A stretch of DNA of 64,000 nt from Hyphomonas sp. (GCF_013823385.1 NZ_PNMA01000016.1:20989-84988), one strand, 5' to 3'. Numbered from the stretch's first letter, positions 8,487-18,583 are shown. A program made the numbers and translations. The notes: generated by a model from the sequence alone, not told the origin.

Positions 8487-10333
8487 CGCAGCTTCAGTCC
8501 CACGAAGACGCCGGCGCCAGGGCCATTATAGCCATAAACGTCTGTCGCGGTTTCATCGAAGATGTTCTCGCCGCGCAGCGTGATGGCAATACGCTCCGTC
8601 AGCGGATATTCTGCCGTGACGGACGCCAGCGTATACGCGCCGAGCGTAACCGGGCGCGCCGGGAACGGACCGAAATCGGTGTCTCCCTGATCGCCCACAT
8701 AGTCGAGCGCCGCGCCGAGGCGCAGGCCATCCGGCCTCACCGTCCAGTCAATCGCCAGCGAGGCAGTGGCGTCCGGAATGCGGATTTCATCCACGCCGTT
8801 ATTGTCCTGCGAGTCGAAGAAGGTCGCCTGGCCGGAGACAGCGAGGTTTGCCAGCGCCTGCCAGCGCGCCGCAAGTTCGACGCCGCTACGCTCGCTGTCG
8901 GTCGCGCGGTTGGCCGCCGTGGAGGTGAAGTCCGGATTGAACGCGGTGTAGATTTCGTTCTCCAGATCGGCATTGAAGTAGGTCGCCGAATAGCTGAACG
9001 GGCCAACCGTCTGCTCCCAGCCGATTTCCCAGCTGGTGGATTCTTCCGGCTTCAGGTCCGGATTGCCGATAAAGCTGCCGGGGAAGAAGCCAAACAGCTC
9101 CGTGAACGTCGGGTTCTTCACACCCGTGCCAACCGAGCCCCGCACGCGCCCGCCGATCTGCTCGAACGCATAGCCCGCGCCCAGGCGCCAGGTGGTCGCA
9201 TCTTCAAACCGGCCTTTATTGTCGTCATGACGCGCCGATGCGGAAAAGTCGAAGTCGCCCGCCGCAAGGCGGTATTCGCCGGCAAAACCAACAGACTCAA
9301 ACGCTTCGGACGCGTCCGTGCCACCGCCATACTGAACATCGCGGCGGTCATAGGTTTCGCGCTCATAGTCCACCAGACCGGTCAGCGTGTGAACGCCGGT
9401 GGTGTAGCTTGGCGACCAGGCGAGCTTCGTGCGCTTGCCTTTGGCGTCATCGGTCTTTGCCCCGGCTCTGAAATTGTCGCGCTCCACCTGATTGAAGCTG
9501 GCGCGGATGACATGATCGAGCGGCCCATAGGTGCCCGTCAGCGCGCCGCCGATCAGCCACTGATCTGCCTCGGTGCGATGGTCAGTATCGTTGAGAAGGC
9601 CATCAAAGTCCGTATCCGCATCGAACTCGGACTCCGTCTGCCGGGCAAGCCCCACCAGAGAGAGCGCCCAGTCCGCCCCCAGCTCAAGCTTGCTGGTCAG
9701 AAGGCCGGAAAACGCTTCGGAGCCATCCTTGCCGCCGCCGGTGCCCGAGGTGTCCACGCCGTCGGTGGTGAAGCCGGTCACGGCAGCGCCAAACTTCGGC
9801 CCGCCATAGCCAAGCGCGCCGCGCACGGTGCCAAAGCTGCCGGCTTCGGCATACGCATTTAGCCCCGCTTCCCGCGCCGCCGAAAGCGACACCACACCGC
9901 CAATCGCGTCTGATCCGTGGATCGAAGACGCCGCCCCGCGCAGCACTTCGATGCGGCCAACCGGCAGCGCGGTCAGCAGGCCGAAATCAGTCTCCCCGTT
10001 CACCGGATCGGAAATCTCGATGCCCTCGAAGAGAACCAGCGTGTGGTTGGCCTCGGCGCCGCGCATGCGCACCTGGGTCAGCCCCCCAACAGCGCCCGAG
10101 CGGGAGACGGCCACGCCCGGAACCGCGCGAAGCTGGTCCACCGGGTTCGGCGACAGGCGAACGGCCAGATCCTCCGGCGTCAGTACGGATACGGAGGATG
10201 TTACGCTATCGAGTTCAATGGCGCGCAGGCCGGAAACTTCAACTGGGTCGAGCACGCGGGTTTCTTCAGCCTGCGCGATGGATGCGTTGAGGACGAGCGC
10301 AGAAGCGCCCATGAGTGTGAGTCTGAGGAACAT
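8483..10333 (-). CDS. btuB: TonB-dependent cobalamin receptor
   Basis: 616 aa; plug domain (VDQLRAVPGVAVSRSGAVGGLTQVRMRGAEANHTLVLFEGIEI), C-terminal beta barrel; riboswitch upstream. Confidence 0.88.
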   Translation of the reverse strand: MFLRLTLMGASALVLNASIAQAEETRVLDPVEVSGLRAIELDSVTSSVSVLTPEDLAVRLSPNPVDQLRAVPGVAVSRSGAVGGLTQVRMRGAEANHTLVLFEGIEISDPVNGETDFGLLTALPVGRIEVLRGAASSIHGSDAIGGVVSLSAAREAGLNAYAEAGSFGTVRGALGYGGPKFGAAVTGFTTDGVDTSGTGGGKDGSEAFSGLLTSKLELGADWALSLVGLARQTESEFDADTDFDGLLNDTDHRTEADQWLIGGALTGTYGPLDHVIRASFNQVERDNFRAGAKTDDAKGKRTKLAWSPSYTTGVHTLTGLVDYERETYDRRDVQYGGGTDASEAFESVGFAGEYRLAAGDFDFSASARHDDNKGRFEDATTWRLGAGYAFEQIGGRVRGSVGTGVKNPTFTELFGFFPGSFIGNPDLKPEESTSWEIGWEQTVGPFSYSATYFNADLENEIYTAFNPDFTSTAANRATDSERSGVELAARWQALANLAVSGQATFFDSQDNNGVDEIRIPDATASLAIDWTVRPDGLRLGAALDYVGDQGDTDFGPFPARPVTLGAYTLASVTAEYPLTERIAITLRGENIFDETATDVYGYNGPGAGVFVGLKLR

Positions 10334-10454
10334 CGGTCCACAGGTCCTTCTTTGGCCGGAGGGCTTTTAGCCCTTTCGCGGCGGGTTCATGACATGTCGC
10401 ATGAACGGAAGGTTGCCTTCCGCGGCCCTACGCCTGTACCCGGACGGCGAGCCA

Positions 10455-10625
10455 ACGACGGCAACAGGCAGGTCTCCTGACTTCGCGGATCATCGCCGGG
10501 GTGAGCTGCCTTCCCGGTTTCCCAGTGGCGTGTGGCTCACACGGCTCCCCGCTCACAGTTACGGGCATAGCGCCGGATTCCCACCGGCTTCCCTTTTCAC
10601 CCGGACTTTACCGGGCACCTGTTGC
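10455..10625 (-). promoter_or_regulatory. Cobalamin (B12) riboswitch
   Basis: Minus strand: GGTGCCCGGTAAAGTCCGGGTGAAAAGGGAAGCCGGTG...GAGCCACACGCCACTGGGAAACCGGGAAGG...GAAGTCAGGAGACCTGCCTGTTGCC, with the GCCACTG core and B12-box-like tail. Confidence 0.95.
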
Positions 10626-10740
10626 GTAACGCGGCTGTAATGCGAATTTTGCGGCGCGGCAAGCGGCAAGGCTTCGGGCTCCGAAGGTGGGGAAGCGCAG
10701 AGGATTTGGCCGACGCGCCCATTCCTCAACCTTCCGGTTG

Positions 10741-10835
10741 CGTCATCCCGGTTTCGCCAGAGGCGAAGACCGGGATCCAGTTTCCGGCGGCACTGCTGGG
10801 CCCCGGACATTTGCTGCGCAAATTCCGGGGTGACG
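10741..10835. repeat. REP-like intergenic double hairpin
   Basis: tcccggtttcgccagaggcgaagaccggga and ccccggacatttgctgcgcaaattccgggg both fold into hairpins; gtcat...gtgac borders. Confidence 0.6.
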
Positions 10836-10885
10836 AACCTGCGATACAGGGTCATCCGTCCACGCCCACACAGGGCCGTGGTCAA

Positions 10886-11653
10886 TCAAAGACTATTTAG
10901 CAAATGCCCGCCATCAACCACGAGCGTCGAGCCTGTCATGAAGCTCCCGGCATCCGAGGCCAGCAGCAGCAGCGGCCCGGCCAGTTCGTTGATGTCGCCG
11001 ATGCGGCGCATGGCGATCCGGCGGATCATCTGCAGGCCCTGTTCGCTCTCGAGGAACTCGTCATTGATCTCGGTCTTGAAATAGCCCGGCGCGATCGCGT
11101 TCACGCGCACGCCATAGCGGGCCATCTCCAGCGCCATTTGGCGGGTCATGTGGTCAACCCCGGCCTTCGACACGCAATAGGCCGTCGTCATAGCCTGGGG
11201 GTGGAGGCCCGTGATCGAGGCGATGTTGATGATCGAGCCCTTCGCCTTGGCGGCCACCATAGCGTTCGCGCCGTGCTTGGCCACGCGCCACACACCGGTG
11301 AGGTTGGTGTCGATCACGGCGTTCCAGTCTTCCTCGCTCATGTCGCGGAACCAGCCTTCGCGCGACATGCCGGAATTGTTGACGATGATGTCAGCCGGGC
11401 GGCCAAGGGCCTCCTTGATGGAATCAAAGGCGGCGACGATGCTGCCATCATCGGTCACATCCATGGCCACCGACAGCGCATTCCCGCCCTTGCGGGTGAT
11501 CGCGCCCGCCACTTCTTCCAGCCGGTCCATCCGCCGTGCCGCCAGGACAACCGTAGCCCCGGCATCGGACAGAACATGCGCAAAATGGCGGCCCAGGCCG
11601 CTTGACGCTCCGGTAACCAGAGCCACGCGATTAGCCAGACTAAACATACTCAT
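10886..11653 (-). CDS. SDR family oxidoreductase
   Basis: 255 aa; TGASSGLGRHFA, YCVSKAGVDHMTRQMA. Confidence 0.9.
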   Translation of the reverse strand: MSMFSLANRVALVTGASSGLGRHFAHVLSDAGATVVLAARRMDRLEEVAGAITRKGGNALSVAMDVTDDGSIVAAFDSIKEALGRPADIIVNNSGMSREGWFRDMSEEDWNAVIDTNLTGVWRVAKHGANAMVAAKAKGSIINIASITGLHPQAMTTAYCVSKAGVDHMTRQMALEMARYGVRVNAIAPGYFKTEINDEFLESEQGLQMIRRIAMRRIGDINELAGPLLLLASDAGSFMTGSTLVVDGGHLLNSL

Positions 11654-11712
11654 GCCCTAAACCCTCAAAATAACTATTGCACGGCGCAAAGTTTAACCTA
11701 ATCCAAGTGCCT

Positions 11713-12840
11713 ATGAAGATATCAGTGCTCAAAGAACGGCGACCCGGCGAGACCCGCGTGGCGGCAACTCCGGAGACAGTCAAGAAGCTAATTGGCCTGG
11801 GCCACACGGTCACGGTCGAGGGAGGAGCAGGAACCGTTGCCGGTTTCCTGGACGCAGCCTTTACCGAAGCAGGCGCCAGCATCGCTGGCTCGGCTGCCGA
11901 GGCGGCAAGCGGCGCGGACATTGTGTTCAAGGTCCGCCGCCCGGAACCTGGCGAGATCGCCGCCCTGCCCGAAGGCGCGGCGCTGATCGCGCTGATGGAG
12001 CCCTACGCCTATCCGGCCGAGGAACTCGCCGCGCTGAACGCGAAGAAGATCGCGGCGCTCTCGATGGAGTTCACGCCCCGAATCACGCGGGCCCAGTCGA
12101 TGGACGCGCTCTCGTCCCAGTCAAACCTTGCCGGCTACCGGTCGGTCATTGAAGGCGCGCAGATCTATGGCCGCGCCATGCCGATGATGATGACCGCGGC
12201 CGGCACAGTCGCCCCGGCCAAGGTGTTCATCATGGGCGCCGGCGTCGCCGGCCTCCAGGCCATCGCCACCGCCCGCCGTCTCGGCGCGGTCGTCACGGCC
12301 AATGATGTGCGCCCCGCCGCCAAGGAACAGGTCGCCTCGCTCGGCGCCAAGTTCATCGCGGTCGAGGATGACGAGTTCAAGGCGGCCGAAACCTCGGGCG
12401 GCTATGCCAAGGAAATGTCGCCCGAATACCAGGCGAAGCAAGCTGCCCTCACCGCCAGCCACATCGCCAAGCAGGATATTGTCGTCACCACGGCGCTGAT
12501 CCCCGGCCGCCCGGCGCCCGTGCTGATCACCGAAGAGATGGTCAAATCGATGAAGCCCGGCTCGGTCATCGTCGACATGGCCGTCTCCCAGGGCGGCAAC
12601 TGCCCGCTCTCCAAGGCCGATGAGATCGTCGATGTGGGCGGCGTCAAAGTGGCCGGGTTCTCAAACCTGCCCGCCCGCCTGCCGGCTGACGCCTCGTCCC
12701 TCTACGCCAAAAACCTGCTCGCCTTCATTCCGCTGATCACGGCCGAAGGCGGCGCCCTCACCCTCGACACTGAGGATGAAGTCGTCGTCGCCATGCTGCT
12801 CACCCGGAACGGCGCAACCGTTAGCGAAAGGCTGAAGTGA
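11713..12840 (+). CDS. pntAA: NAD(P) transhydrogenase subunit alpha part 1
   Basis: [26 protein letters not shown]..., AlaDH/PNT domain; first gene of a three-gene pnt operon. Confidence 0.94.
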   Translation: MKISVLKERRPGETRVAATPETVKKLIGLGHTVTVEGGAGTVAGFLDAAFTEAGASIAGSAAEAASGADIVFKVRRPEPGEIAALPEGAALIALMEPYAYPAEELAALNAKKIAALSMEFTPRITRAQSMDALSSQSNLAGYRSVIEGAQIYGRAMPMMMTAAGTVAPAKVFIMGAGVAGLQAIATARRLGAVVTANDVRPAAKEQVASLGAKFIAVEDDEFKAAETSGGYAKEMSPEYQAKQAALTASHIAKQDIVVTTALIPGRPAPVLITEEMVKSMKPGSVIVDMAVSQGGNCPLSKADEIVDVGGVKVAGFSNLPARLPADASSLYAKNLLAFIPLITAEGGALTLDTEDEVVVAMLLTRNGATVSERLK

Positions 12841-13208
12841 TGAAACGCGCTCTTGCCAGCTCCCTCGCCCTTGCCGCTTTCGCGCTCCCGGCCTTTGCCG
12901 ATGCCGGCGGCATCAACTCCACCGTATTCCTGGCCGCGATCTTCGCGCTCGCCTGCTTCGTCGGCTACTATGTCGTCTGGTCGGTCACGCCCGCGCTGCA
13001 CACGCCGCTGATGGCCGTGACCAACGCGATTTCGTCCGTGATCGTCGTCGGCGCGCTCGTCGCGGCGGCCGCCCACGGCCTCAGCTCGGAAGGCTGGGTC
13101 GCCAAGATACTCGGCGCCATCGCGGTTGCCCTCGCCAGTGTCAACATCTTCGGCGGCTTCCTCGTCACCCAGCGCATGCTGGCCATGTATAAGAAGAAGG
13201 GACAGTAA
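12840..13208 (+). CDS. pntAB: NAD(P) transhydrogenase subunit alpha part 2 (membrane)
   Basis: ~122 aa, three or more TM helices, [34 protein letters not shown]. Confidence 0.93.
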   Translation: MKRALASSLALAAFALPAFADAGGINSTVFLAAIFALACFVGYYVVWSVTPALHTPLMAVTNAISSVIVVGALVAAAAHGLSSEGWVAKILGAIAVALASVNIFGGFLVTQRMLAMYKKKGQ

Positions 13209-13211
13209 GCC

Positions 13212-14630
13212 TTGGAACAGTTCCACTCGACCTGGGCGCCCCTGCTCTATCTCGTCTCGGGCATCCTCTTCATCCTCGCCCTGCGCGGCCTTTCCAGCCC
13301 GGCCACCAGCCAGAAGGGCAACCGCAACGGCATGATCGGCATGACCATTGCGGTCGCCACCACGATCATCCTGCTCTGGGACCTGCTGGACCCGGCCACC
13401 TGGGGCCTGATGATCGGCGCGGTCGCCATCGGCGGCACCATCGGCGCGATCATCGCGCGCAAAATTCCGATGACGGACATGCCCCAGCTCGTCGCCGCCT
13501 TCCACTCGCTCGTCGGCCTTGCCGCCGTGCTGGTCGCGTCGGCCGCGCTCTATGCGCCGGGCAGCTTCGGCATCCTGGGTGTCACGGGCATCAACCCCGT
13601 CTCCCTCATCGAACTCGGCCTCGGCTCGGCCATCGGCGCGCTGACCTTCACCGGTTCGGTCATCGCCTTTGCCAAACTCAACGGCAATATGAGCGGCGCG
13701 CCGATCCTGCTGCCCGCCCGCCACGTGCTCAACATCGCCCTTGGCGTCGGCATCATCGCCCTGATGGTGATCCTCATCCAGTCCGGCGGCAGCGCCCACT
13801 GGGCCTTCTGGGGTCTGACGGTTCTGGCGCTGATCCTCGGCATCACGCTCATCATCCCGATCGGCGGGGCAGACATGCCCGTCGTCGTCTCGATGCTGAA
13901 CTCGTATTCCGGCTGGGCCGCCGCGGCGCTGGGCTTCACGCTCGGCAACTTCGCCCTGATCATCACCGGCGCGCTCGTCGGCTCCTCGGGCGCGATCCTT
14001 TCCTACATCATGTGCAAAGGCATGAACCGCAGCTTCATCTCGGTCATCCTTGGCGGCTTTGGCGGGGAAGACGCAGCGGCCGCTGCGGGCGGCGCGAAGG
14101 TAGACCGGCCTTACAAGCGCGGCTCGGCCGAAGACGCCGCCTTCATCATGAAGAACGCCTCCAAGGTCATCATCGTGCCGGGCTATGGCATGGCGGTCGC
14201 CCAGGCCCAGCACGCGCTGAAGGAAATGGCTGAAAAGCTGAAAGCCGAAGGCGTCGAAGTGAAATACGCCATCCACCCCGTCGCGGGCCGGATGCCGGGC
14301 CACATGAACGTCCTCCTCGCCGAAGCGCAGGTGCCCTATGATGAGGTTTTCGAGCTGGAAGACATCAACTCGGAATTCTCCGCCTCCGATGTCGCCTTCG
14401 TCATCGGCGCCAACGATGTGACCAACCCCGCCGCCAAGACCGACAAGACCTCGCCGATCTATGGCATGCCCATCCTCGACGTGGAAAACGCCCGCACGGT
14501 GCTGTTCATCAAGCGCTCGATGGGCTCTGGCTATGCCGGCATCGAGAACGAGCTGTTCTTCCACGACAACACGATGATGCTGCTCGCCGACGCCAAGAAG
14601 ATGGTCGAGGACATCGTCAAGGCGCTGTAG
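13212..14630 (+). CDS. pntB: NAD(P) transhydrogenase subunit beta
   Basis: 472 aa; GYGMAVAQAQHALKEM, HPVAGRMPGHMNVLLAEA; TTG start. Confidence 0.95.
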   Translation: MEQFHSTWAPLLYLVSGILFILALRGLSSPATSQKGNRNGMIGMTIAVATTIILLWDLLDPATWGLMIGAVAIGGTIGAIIARKIPMTDMPQLVAAFHSLVGLAAVLVASAALYAPGSFGILGVTGINPVSLIELGLGSAIGALTFTGSVIAFAKLNGNMSGAPILLPARHVLNIALGVGIIALMVILIQSGGSAHWAFWGLTVLALILGITLIIPIGGADMPVVVSMLNSYSGWAAAALGFTLGNFALIITGALVGSSGAILSYIMCKGMNRSFISVILGGFGGEDAAAAAGGAKVDRPYKRGSAEDAAFIMKNASKVIIVPGYGMAVAQAQHALKEMAEKLKAEGVEVKYAIHPVAGRMPGHMNVLLAEAQVPYDEVFELEDINSEFSASDVAFVIGANDVTNPAAKTDKTSPIYGMPILDVENARTVLFIKRSMGSGYAGIENELFFHDNTMMLLADAKKMVEDIVKAL

Positions 14631-14651
14631 GGCGTTCATCTGCACCCAAAC

Positions 14652-14687
14652 AAAAGGCGGGCTCGCACTGCGATGCCCGCCTTTTTT
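14652..14687 (+). terminator. Rho-independent terminator after pntB
   Basis: AAAAGGCGGGC...GCCCGCCTTTTTT. Confidence 0.85.
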
Positions 14688-14704
14688 GATCCGGATACCC
14701 GCCC

Positions 14705-14783
14705 ATCCTTCGACTTCGCTCAGGATGAGCTCCGAGGTGTAGCGCTTCTATCGAGAAGCTCATCCTGAGCGAAGTCGAAGGAT
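14705..14783. repeat. Long inverted repeat (27-bp perfect arms) of the TCCTTCGACTTCGCTCAGGATGAGC family
   Basis: Arms 14705-14731 and 14757-14783; same 25-bp core at 24382-24463. Confidence 0.85.
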
Positions 14784-14797
14784 AGAGCGGGCTCAGC

Positions 14798-15637
14798 TCA
14801 CGCCCCCACGCCCCGCGCCCCAAACACCACAATCTTGTTCGCCACATCATGGCCAATGTCCGCCCGGCCAAGATACGCGATGCCGCTGCGCGCGCACCAG
14901 TGCCGCGCAATCTCTTCCTCATCCTGCCCGAAATCGACATCATTCACCGGGATCGGCCCGCACCGGCCGAGCCGGATGCCGGCGGCCGCGCGCACCGTCT
15001 CGCTGGAGGTCAGCGTGAACATCAGCCGGTCCAGCCGGTAATGATACTCGCCCACATCCTCGATCAGCAGCGTCGCCCCGGAAAGGTCGGGCGCATGCAC
15101 CGTCCCGATCAAACTCGCCAGTACACTGATATTATACGCCGCGTACTTTCCCGGCGCGAGCGTGCCAGGCTCAACGCCCGCCTCGCCGTCCGCCCCGCTC
15201 AGAAACCCGATCGCCCGGCGCACGGCGGCCTCGCCGCCCTCGCGCAGAATGTCCGCCGGCATCGGCCCATGCGCCACCCGGCCAATCCCATCGCGTGCCA
15301 GCCGCGCCAGCAGGAACCCGGTATCGCTATACCCCATATACGTCTTGCGCCGCGCCGCCGCGCCCAGCCGCTCAAACGCCATATCCAGTAACCGGCAAGC
15401 CCCATACCCCCCCCGCGCAAACCAGATCGCATCGAGGCTGGGATCATTGGCAAACTGGGCGAAAGCGTCCGCCCGAGCGGCATCCGACCCGGCGAAGTGG
15501 CCATCGTGCAGGAAGCATTGGGGGTGGAAGAAGAGTTCGACCGCATCCCCCGCAATGGCCGTTACACGGTCCGCAATGCCTTCGTCTAGCACCCGCCCAG
15601 GCGCGACAATGCCGATACGTGTCACCTTCGCGCCCAT
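14798..15637 (-). CDS. ldcA: S66-family LD-carboxypeptidase
   Basis: 279 aa; IGIVAPGR, LDAIWFARGGYGACRLLD, YMGYSDTGFLLARL. Confidence 0.86.
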   Translation of the reverse strand: MGAKVTRIGIVAPGRVLDEGIADRVTAIAGDAVELFFHPQCFLHDGHFAGSDAARADAFAQFANDPSLDAIWFARGGYGACRLLDMAFERLGAAARRKTYMGYSDTGFLLARLARDGIGRVAHGPMPADILREGGEAAVRRAIGFLSGADGEAGVEPGTLAPGKYAAYNISVLASLIGTVHAPDLSGATLLIEDVGEYHYRLDRLMFTLTSSETVRAAAGIRLGRCGPIPVNDVDFGQDEEEIARHWCARSGIAYLGRADIGHDVANKIVVFGARGVGA

Positions 15638-15841
15638 GTCACTTTCCCAGAGTTGCGGATGCAGTTTAAGCGGTGTTCCCGCGAAATTGGAACTGGCTTA
15701 GACTCACACAACCAACCAACGCACTTGAATCATGCAATTTTTGATAGCTAATCTTCATAGTAGACTGCCTGCGATTCATGCGGTGAAACAACTAAGATTT
15801 AGTCAGATGTTTGGAACAATTGCTATCGGAGACTGTTGAAG

Positions 15842-16213
15842 ATGCGAATTCGAGACTTGGAAGACGCAATTGAGAAAGCGCTGACCCCGTTCATTGAAGA
15901 CATCGTGATCACGAAGGACGGTATATCCGGACAGCTCTTAGAAGAGGGCAAATGGATTAAAGGGCGTTTTGAAAAAAACATCCGCATCGATCAGCCTACG
16001 CATGGAGTTGGTCAAACGCACGCGCATGTTTATGGTCGCAAGGGAGACGAGCACGTGGTTGTGAATGTGGACGGCAGCGCAAGCCACAAAAGCAAGGGAC
16101 GTTTGCATGACAAGGACGCTGACGCACTAAGAGAGATTGGGTTCAACATCCCCAACGATAACATTGTGGAATGCGAGCAAATCGAAGCTCTACCCTCACT
16201 TTTGCTAGGCTAG
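15842..16213 (+). CDS. Hypothetical protein, lower GC than flanks
   Basis: ~123 aa (ATG at 15842); THGVGQTHAHVYGRKGDEHVVVNVDGSASHKSKGRLHDKDADALREIGFNI; AT-rich flanks. Confidence 0.6.
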   Translation: MRIRDLEDAIEKALTPFIEDIVITKDGISGQLLEEGKWIKGRFEKNIRIDQPTHGVGQTHAHVYGRKGDEHVVVNVDGSASHKSKGRLHDKDADALREIGFNIPNDNIVECEQIEALPSLLLG

Positions 16214-16332
16214 GATTTTAACTCAAACGTGCGCATCAGCGCTCGAACTGAGTTCGTGCTGATCAACATAAAAGCCAACTCACCAAAATCGCCACGATGG
16301 TGCGTGGCCAACCCCTGCTGTAGAACTCCATC

Positions 16333-17742
16333 ATGACCGAAAAGAATCGCTACTTCTTCTGTGGCATTGGCGGCTCCGGCATGTTGCCGCTGGCGCTCAT
16401 CCTGCTCGATCAGGGCCATGTCATCGAGGGCTCGGATCGCTCCCTCGATCAGGGGCGCACGCCGGCGAAGTTTGACTATCTGCGCGCGCGCGGCATCCGC
16501 CTGTATCCGCAGGATGGCAGCGGCGTGACCCGCCCGGATCAGGTCGTCGTCGCGTCGGCCGCCGTGGAAGACACCGTGCCCGATATTGCCGCCGCCCTGC
16601 GCGTCGGCGCAAAGCGGATGAGCCGGGCGCAGATGCTCTCGGCAATCTTCAACGCCGCGCCCACGGCCATCGGCGTGGCGGGCACGAGCGGCAAATCCAC
16701 CACCACCGGCATGATCGCCTGGATACTCCACGCGACGGGCAAAAGCCCGACCGTGATGAACGGCGCCGTGATGAAGAATTTCCAGACGCCAGACGCCCTC
16801 TTCGCCAGCTCCCTCGTCGGCACCAGCGGCATCTTCGTCTCCGAAGTGGACGAAAGCGATGGCTCGATTGCGGGGTATAATCCGCGCGTCGCGGTCGTCT
16901 CCAACATCTCGCTCGACCATAAATCCATGGACGAGCTGCGCGCGCTCTTTGGCGGCTTCGCGGCGCGGGCCGAAACGGTCGTACTGAACCTCGACAATGA
17001 CGAGACCGCGCGGATGGCAGCAGACTTTCCGGATGCCATCACCTACAGCCTCGAGACCCCCGCCGCCCACCTCACAGCGCGGGAGATCGCGCCCGCGCCG
17101 ACGCACATCACTTTCTCCGTACACGACCAAAAAAGCGGCGAGACCGCTTCCATCCGCCTCGCCACGCCGGGCCGCCACAACGTCTCCAATGCCCTGGCCG
17201 CCATCGCCGCCAGCCTTGCCTGCGGCGTCACACTCGCCGAAGCAGCAGAGGCGCTCGGCAGCTTCGCCGGCATCTCCCGCCGCTTCGATGTGATCGGCAC
17301 GGAAGGCGGCGTCACCGTGATCGATGATTTCGGCCACAACCCGGACAAGATCGCCGCCACCCTGCGCACGGTAAACCAGTTCCCCGGCCGCGTGCTGGTG
17401 ATGTTCCAGCCCCATGGCTTCGGCCCCCTGCGCAACATGCGCCGGGAATTTGCCGCCTGCTTTGCGGAAAATCTCGACCCCGAAGACATCCTCCTGATGC
17501 CGGAACCGGCTTACTTTGGCGGCACGGTCGACCGCTCCGTCGGCAGCCAGGATCTTGCCGCAGACATCCGCGCCCTTGGCCGCCACGCCGAGGCGCTGGG
17601 CGATCGGGCTGCCTGCGGCGCCCGCCTTCTGGAGCTGGCTGAGCCGGGAGACCGTATCCTCGTCATGGGCGCGCGCGATGACACCCTCACCCTCTTTGCG
17701 CAGGAGTTGCTGGCGAGCCTCAAGGCGCGGCCGAAGGGGTAA
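16333..17742 (+). CDS. mpl: Mur ligase family, Mpl-like UDP-N-acetylmuramate:tripeptide ligase
   Basis: YFFCGIGGSGMLPLALIL, GVAGTSGKSTTTGMIAWIL, VIDDFGHNPDKIAATL. Confidence 0.8.
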   Translation: MTEKNRYFFCGIGGSGMLPLALILLDQGHVIEGSDRSLDQGRTPAKFDYLRARGIRLYPQDGSGVTRPDQVVVASAAVEDTVPDIAAALRVGAKRMSRAQMLSAIFNAAPTAIGVAGTSGKSTTTGMIAWILHATGKSPTVMNGAVMKNFQTPDALFASSLVGTSGIFVSEVDESDGSIAGYNPRVAVVSNISLDHKSMDELRALFGGFAARAETVVLNLDNDETARMAADFPDAITYSLETPAAHLTAREIAPAPTHITFSVHDQKSGETASIRLATPGRHNVSNALAAIAASLACGVTLAEAAEALGSFAGISRRFDVIGTEGGVTVIDDFGHNPDKIAATLRTVNQFPGRVLVMFQPHGFGPLRNMRREFAACFAENLDPEDILLMPEPAYFGGTVDRSVGSQDLAADIRALGRHAEALGDRAACGARLLELAEPGDRILVMGARDDTLTLFAQELLASLKARPKG

Positions 17743-17768
17743 AAAACTCCAACGCCGTTGGAGTTTTT
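17742..17768. terminator. Bidirectional terminator-like hairpin between mpl and the convergent luxR-type gene
   Basis: AAAAACTCCAAC-gcc-GTTGGAGTTTTT, perfect 12-bp arms. Confidence 0.8.
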
Positions 17769-17821
17769 GCCCCGCTCGTTGGAGGATTGGTTGGAGTTTT
17801 TTGAGGACTTTGAGGGCGTTT

Positions 17822-18583
17822 TCAGCCCCCGCCGCCCTGCCCGATATAGCCGAGCGTGGTGGCCAGGCGGATCGTCTGCGAGCGGCCAGAAACGCCGAGC
17901 TTCCGGCTGGCATTGGTCATGTGAAAGCGCACAGTCGGGGCCGAAACGCCCATGATGGTGGCGATTTCGGCGTCGGTTTTGCCTGCCGCCGCCCATTTCA
18001 GGCACTGGGCTTCGCGGCGGGTAAACTCCACCAGCTCCGTAGCGGCCGCCGGCAGCGCCGCGTCGCGGTAAGCCGACAGGAAGCGCAGGGCCAGCAGGTA
18101 AAGCGCCGCCCCGTGTTCCTTGAAAATACGGGAAATATCGGCTGACGCGTCGTCCGTCGCCCAGACTATGGCGCCAATCACGCCCATCGGGGAATGGATC
18201 GGCGCAATGATCGCCCCTTCCACCCCGTAGGAGCCATAGGCGTCCGGATCGATGTGCTGGTTGACGCCGTCGAGCGCGCGCACCTGCCGCCAGCTGTGCA
18301 TCTTACCCTCTTGATAAAAAAAGGGTTCTCCGCAGACGCGCACAACGCGGATGATGCCCGCGCGCAGGGCAAAGGCCCGGTCTTTCCAGTAGGCGAGGTT
18401 CGGGTCTACCCAGCGGAACACCGTCTCGGCCAGCGGCCGGCCATCATCGCCCACCACCGGCGAGGGGTCGGAAATGTCCGCGCTGACGGCGATATAGGGC
18501 AGGCCAATATCCCGCCCGGCCTGGTCGATCTCCCGCGCCAGGCGCATGACCTCGCCGAATGCCGGTTCGCGGCCGTCGCTGTC
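17822..18583 (-). CDS. LuxR family transcriptional regulator with N-terminal autoinducer-binding-like domain; start uncertain
   Basis: C-terminal HTH EFTRREAQCLKWAAAGKTDAEIATIMGVSAPTVRFHMTNASRKLGV; ORF extends to 18700 but that overlaps the divergent gene. Confidence 0.82.
   Translation of the reverse strand, partial: DSDGREPAFGEVMRLAREIDQAGRDIGLPYIAVSADISDPSPVVGDDGRPLAETVFRWVDPNLAYWKDRAFALRAGIIRVVRVCGEPFFYQEGKMHSWRQVRALDGVNQHIDPDAYGSYGVEGAIIAPIHSPMGVIGAIVWATDDASADISRIFKEHGAALYLLALRFLSAYRDAALPAAATELVEFTRREAQCLKWAAAGKTDAEIATIMGVSAPTVRFHMTNASRKLGVSGRSQTIRLATTLGYIGQGGGG

Noticed and set aside
8408-9862. 484-aa plus-strand ORF opposite btuB
   Set aside because: Shadow ORF; the TonB receptor on the other strand is unambiguous.
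10559-10885. 108-aa minus-strand ORF upstream of btuB
   Set aside because: Overlaps the cobalamin riboswitch and REP-like repeat; no coding support.
12702-14645. 647-aa minus-strand ORF opposite pntAA/pntAB/pntB
   Set aside because: Antisense shadow ORF of three clear pnt genes; low-complexity D/G/R/H-rich translation typical of high-GC codon bias.
16210-17913. 567-aa minus-strand ORF opposite mpl
   Set aside because: Antisense to a well-supported Mur ligase gene; no recognisable domain.
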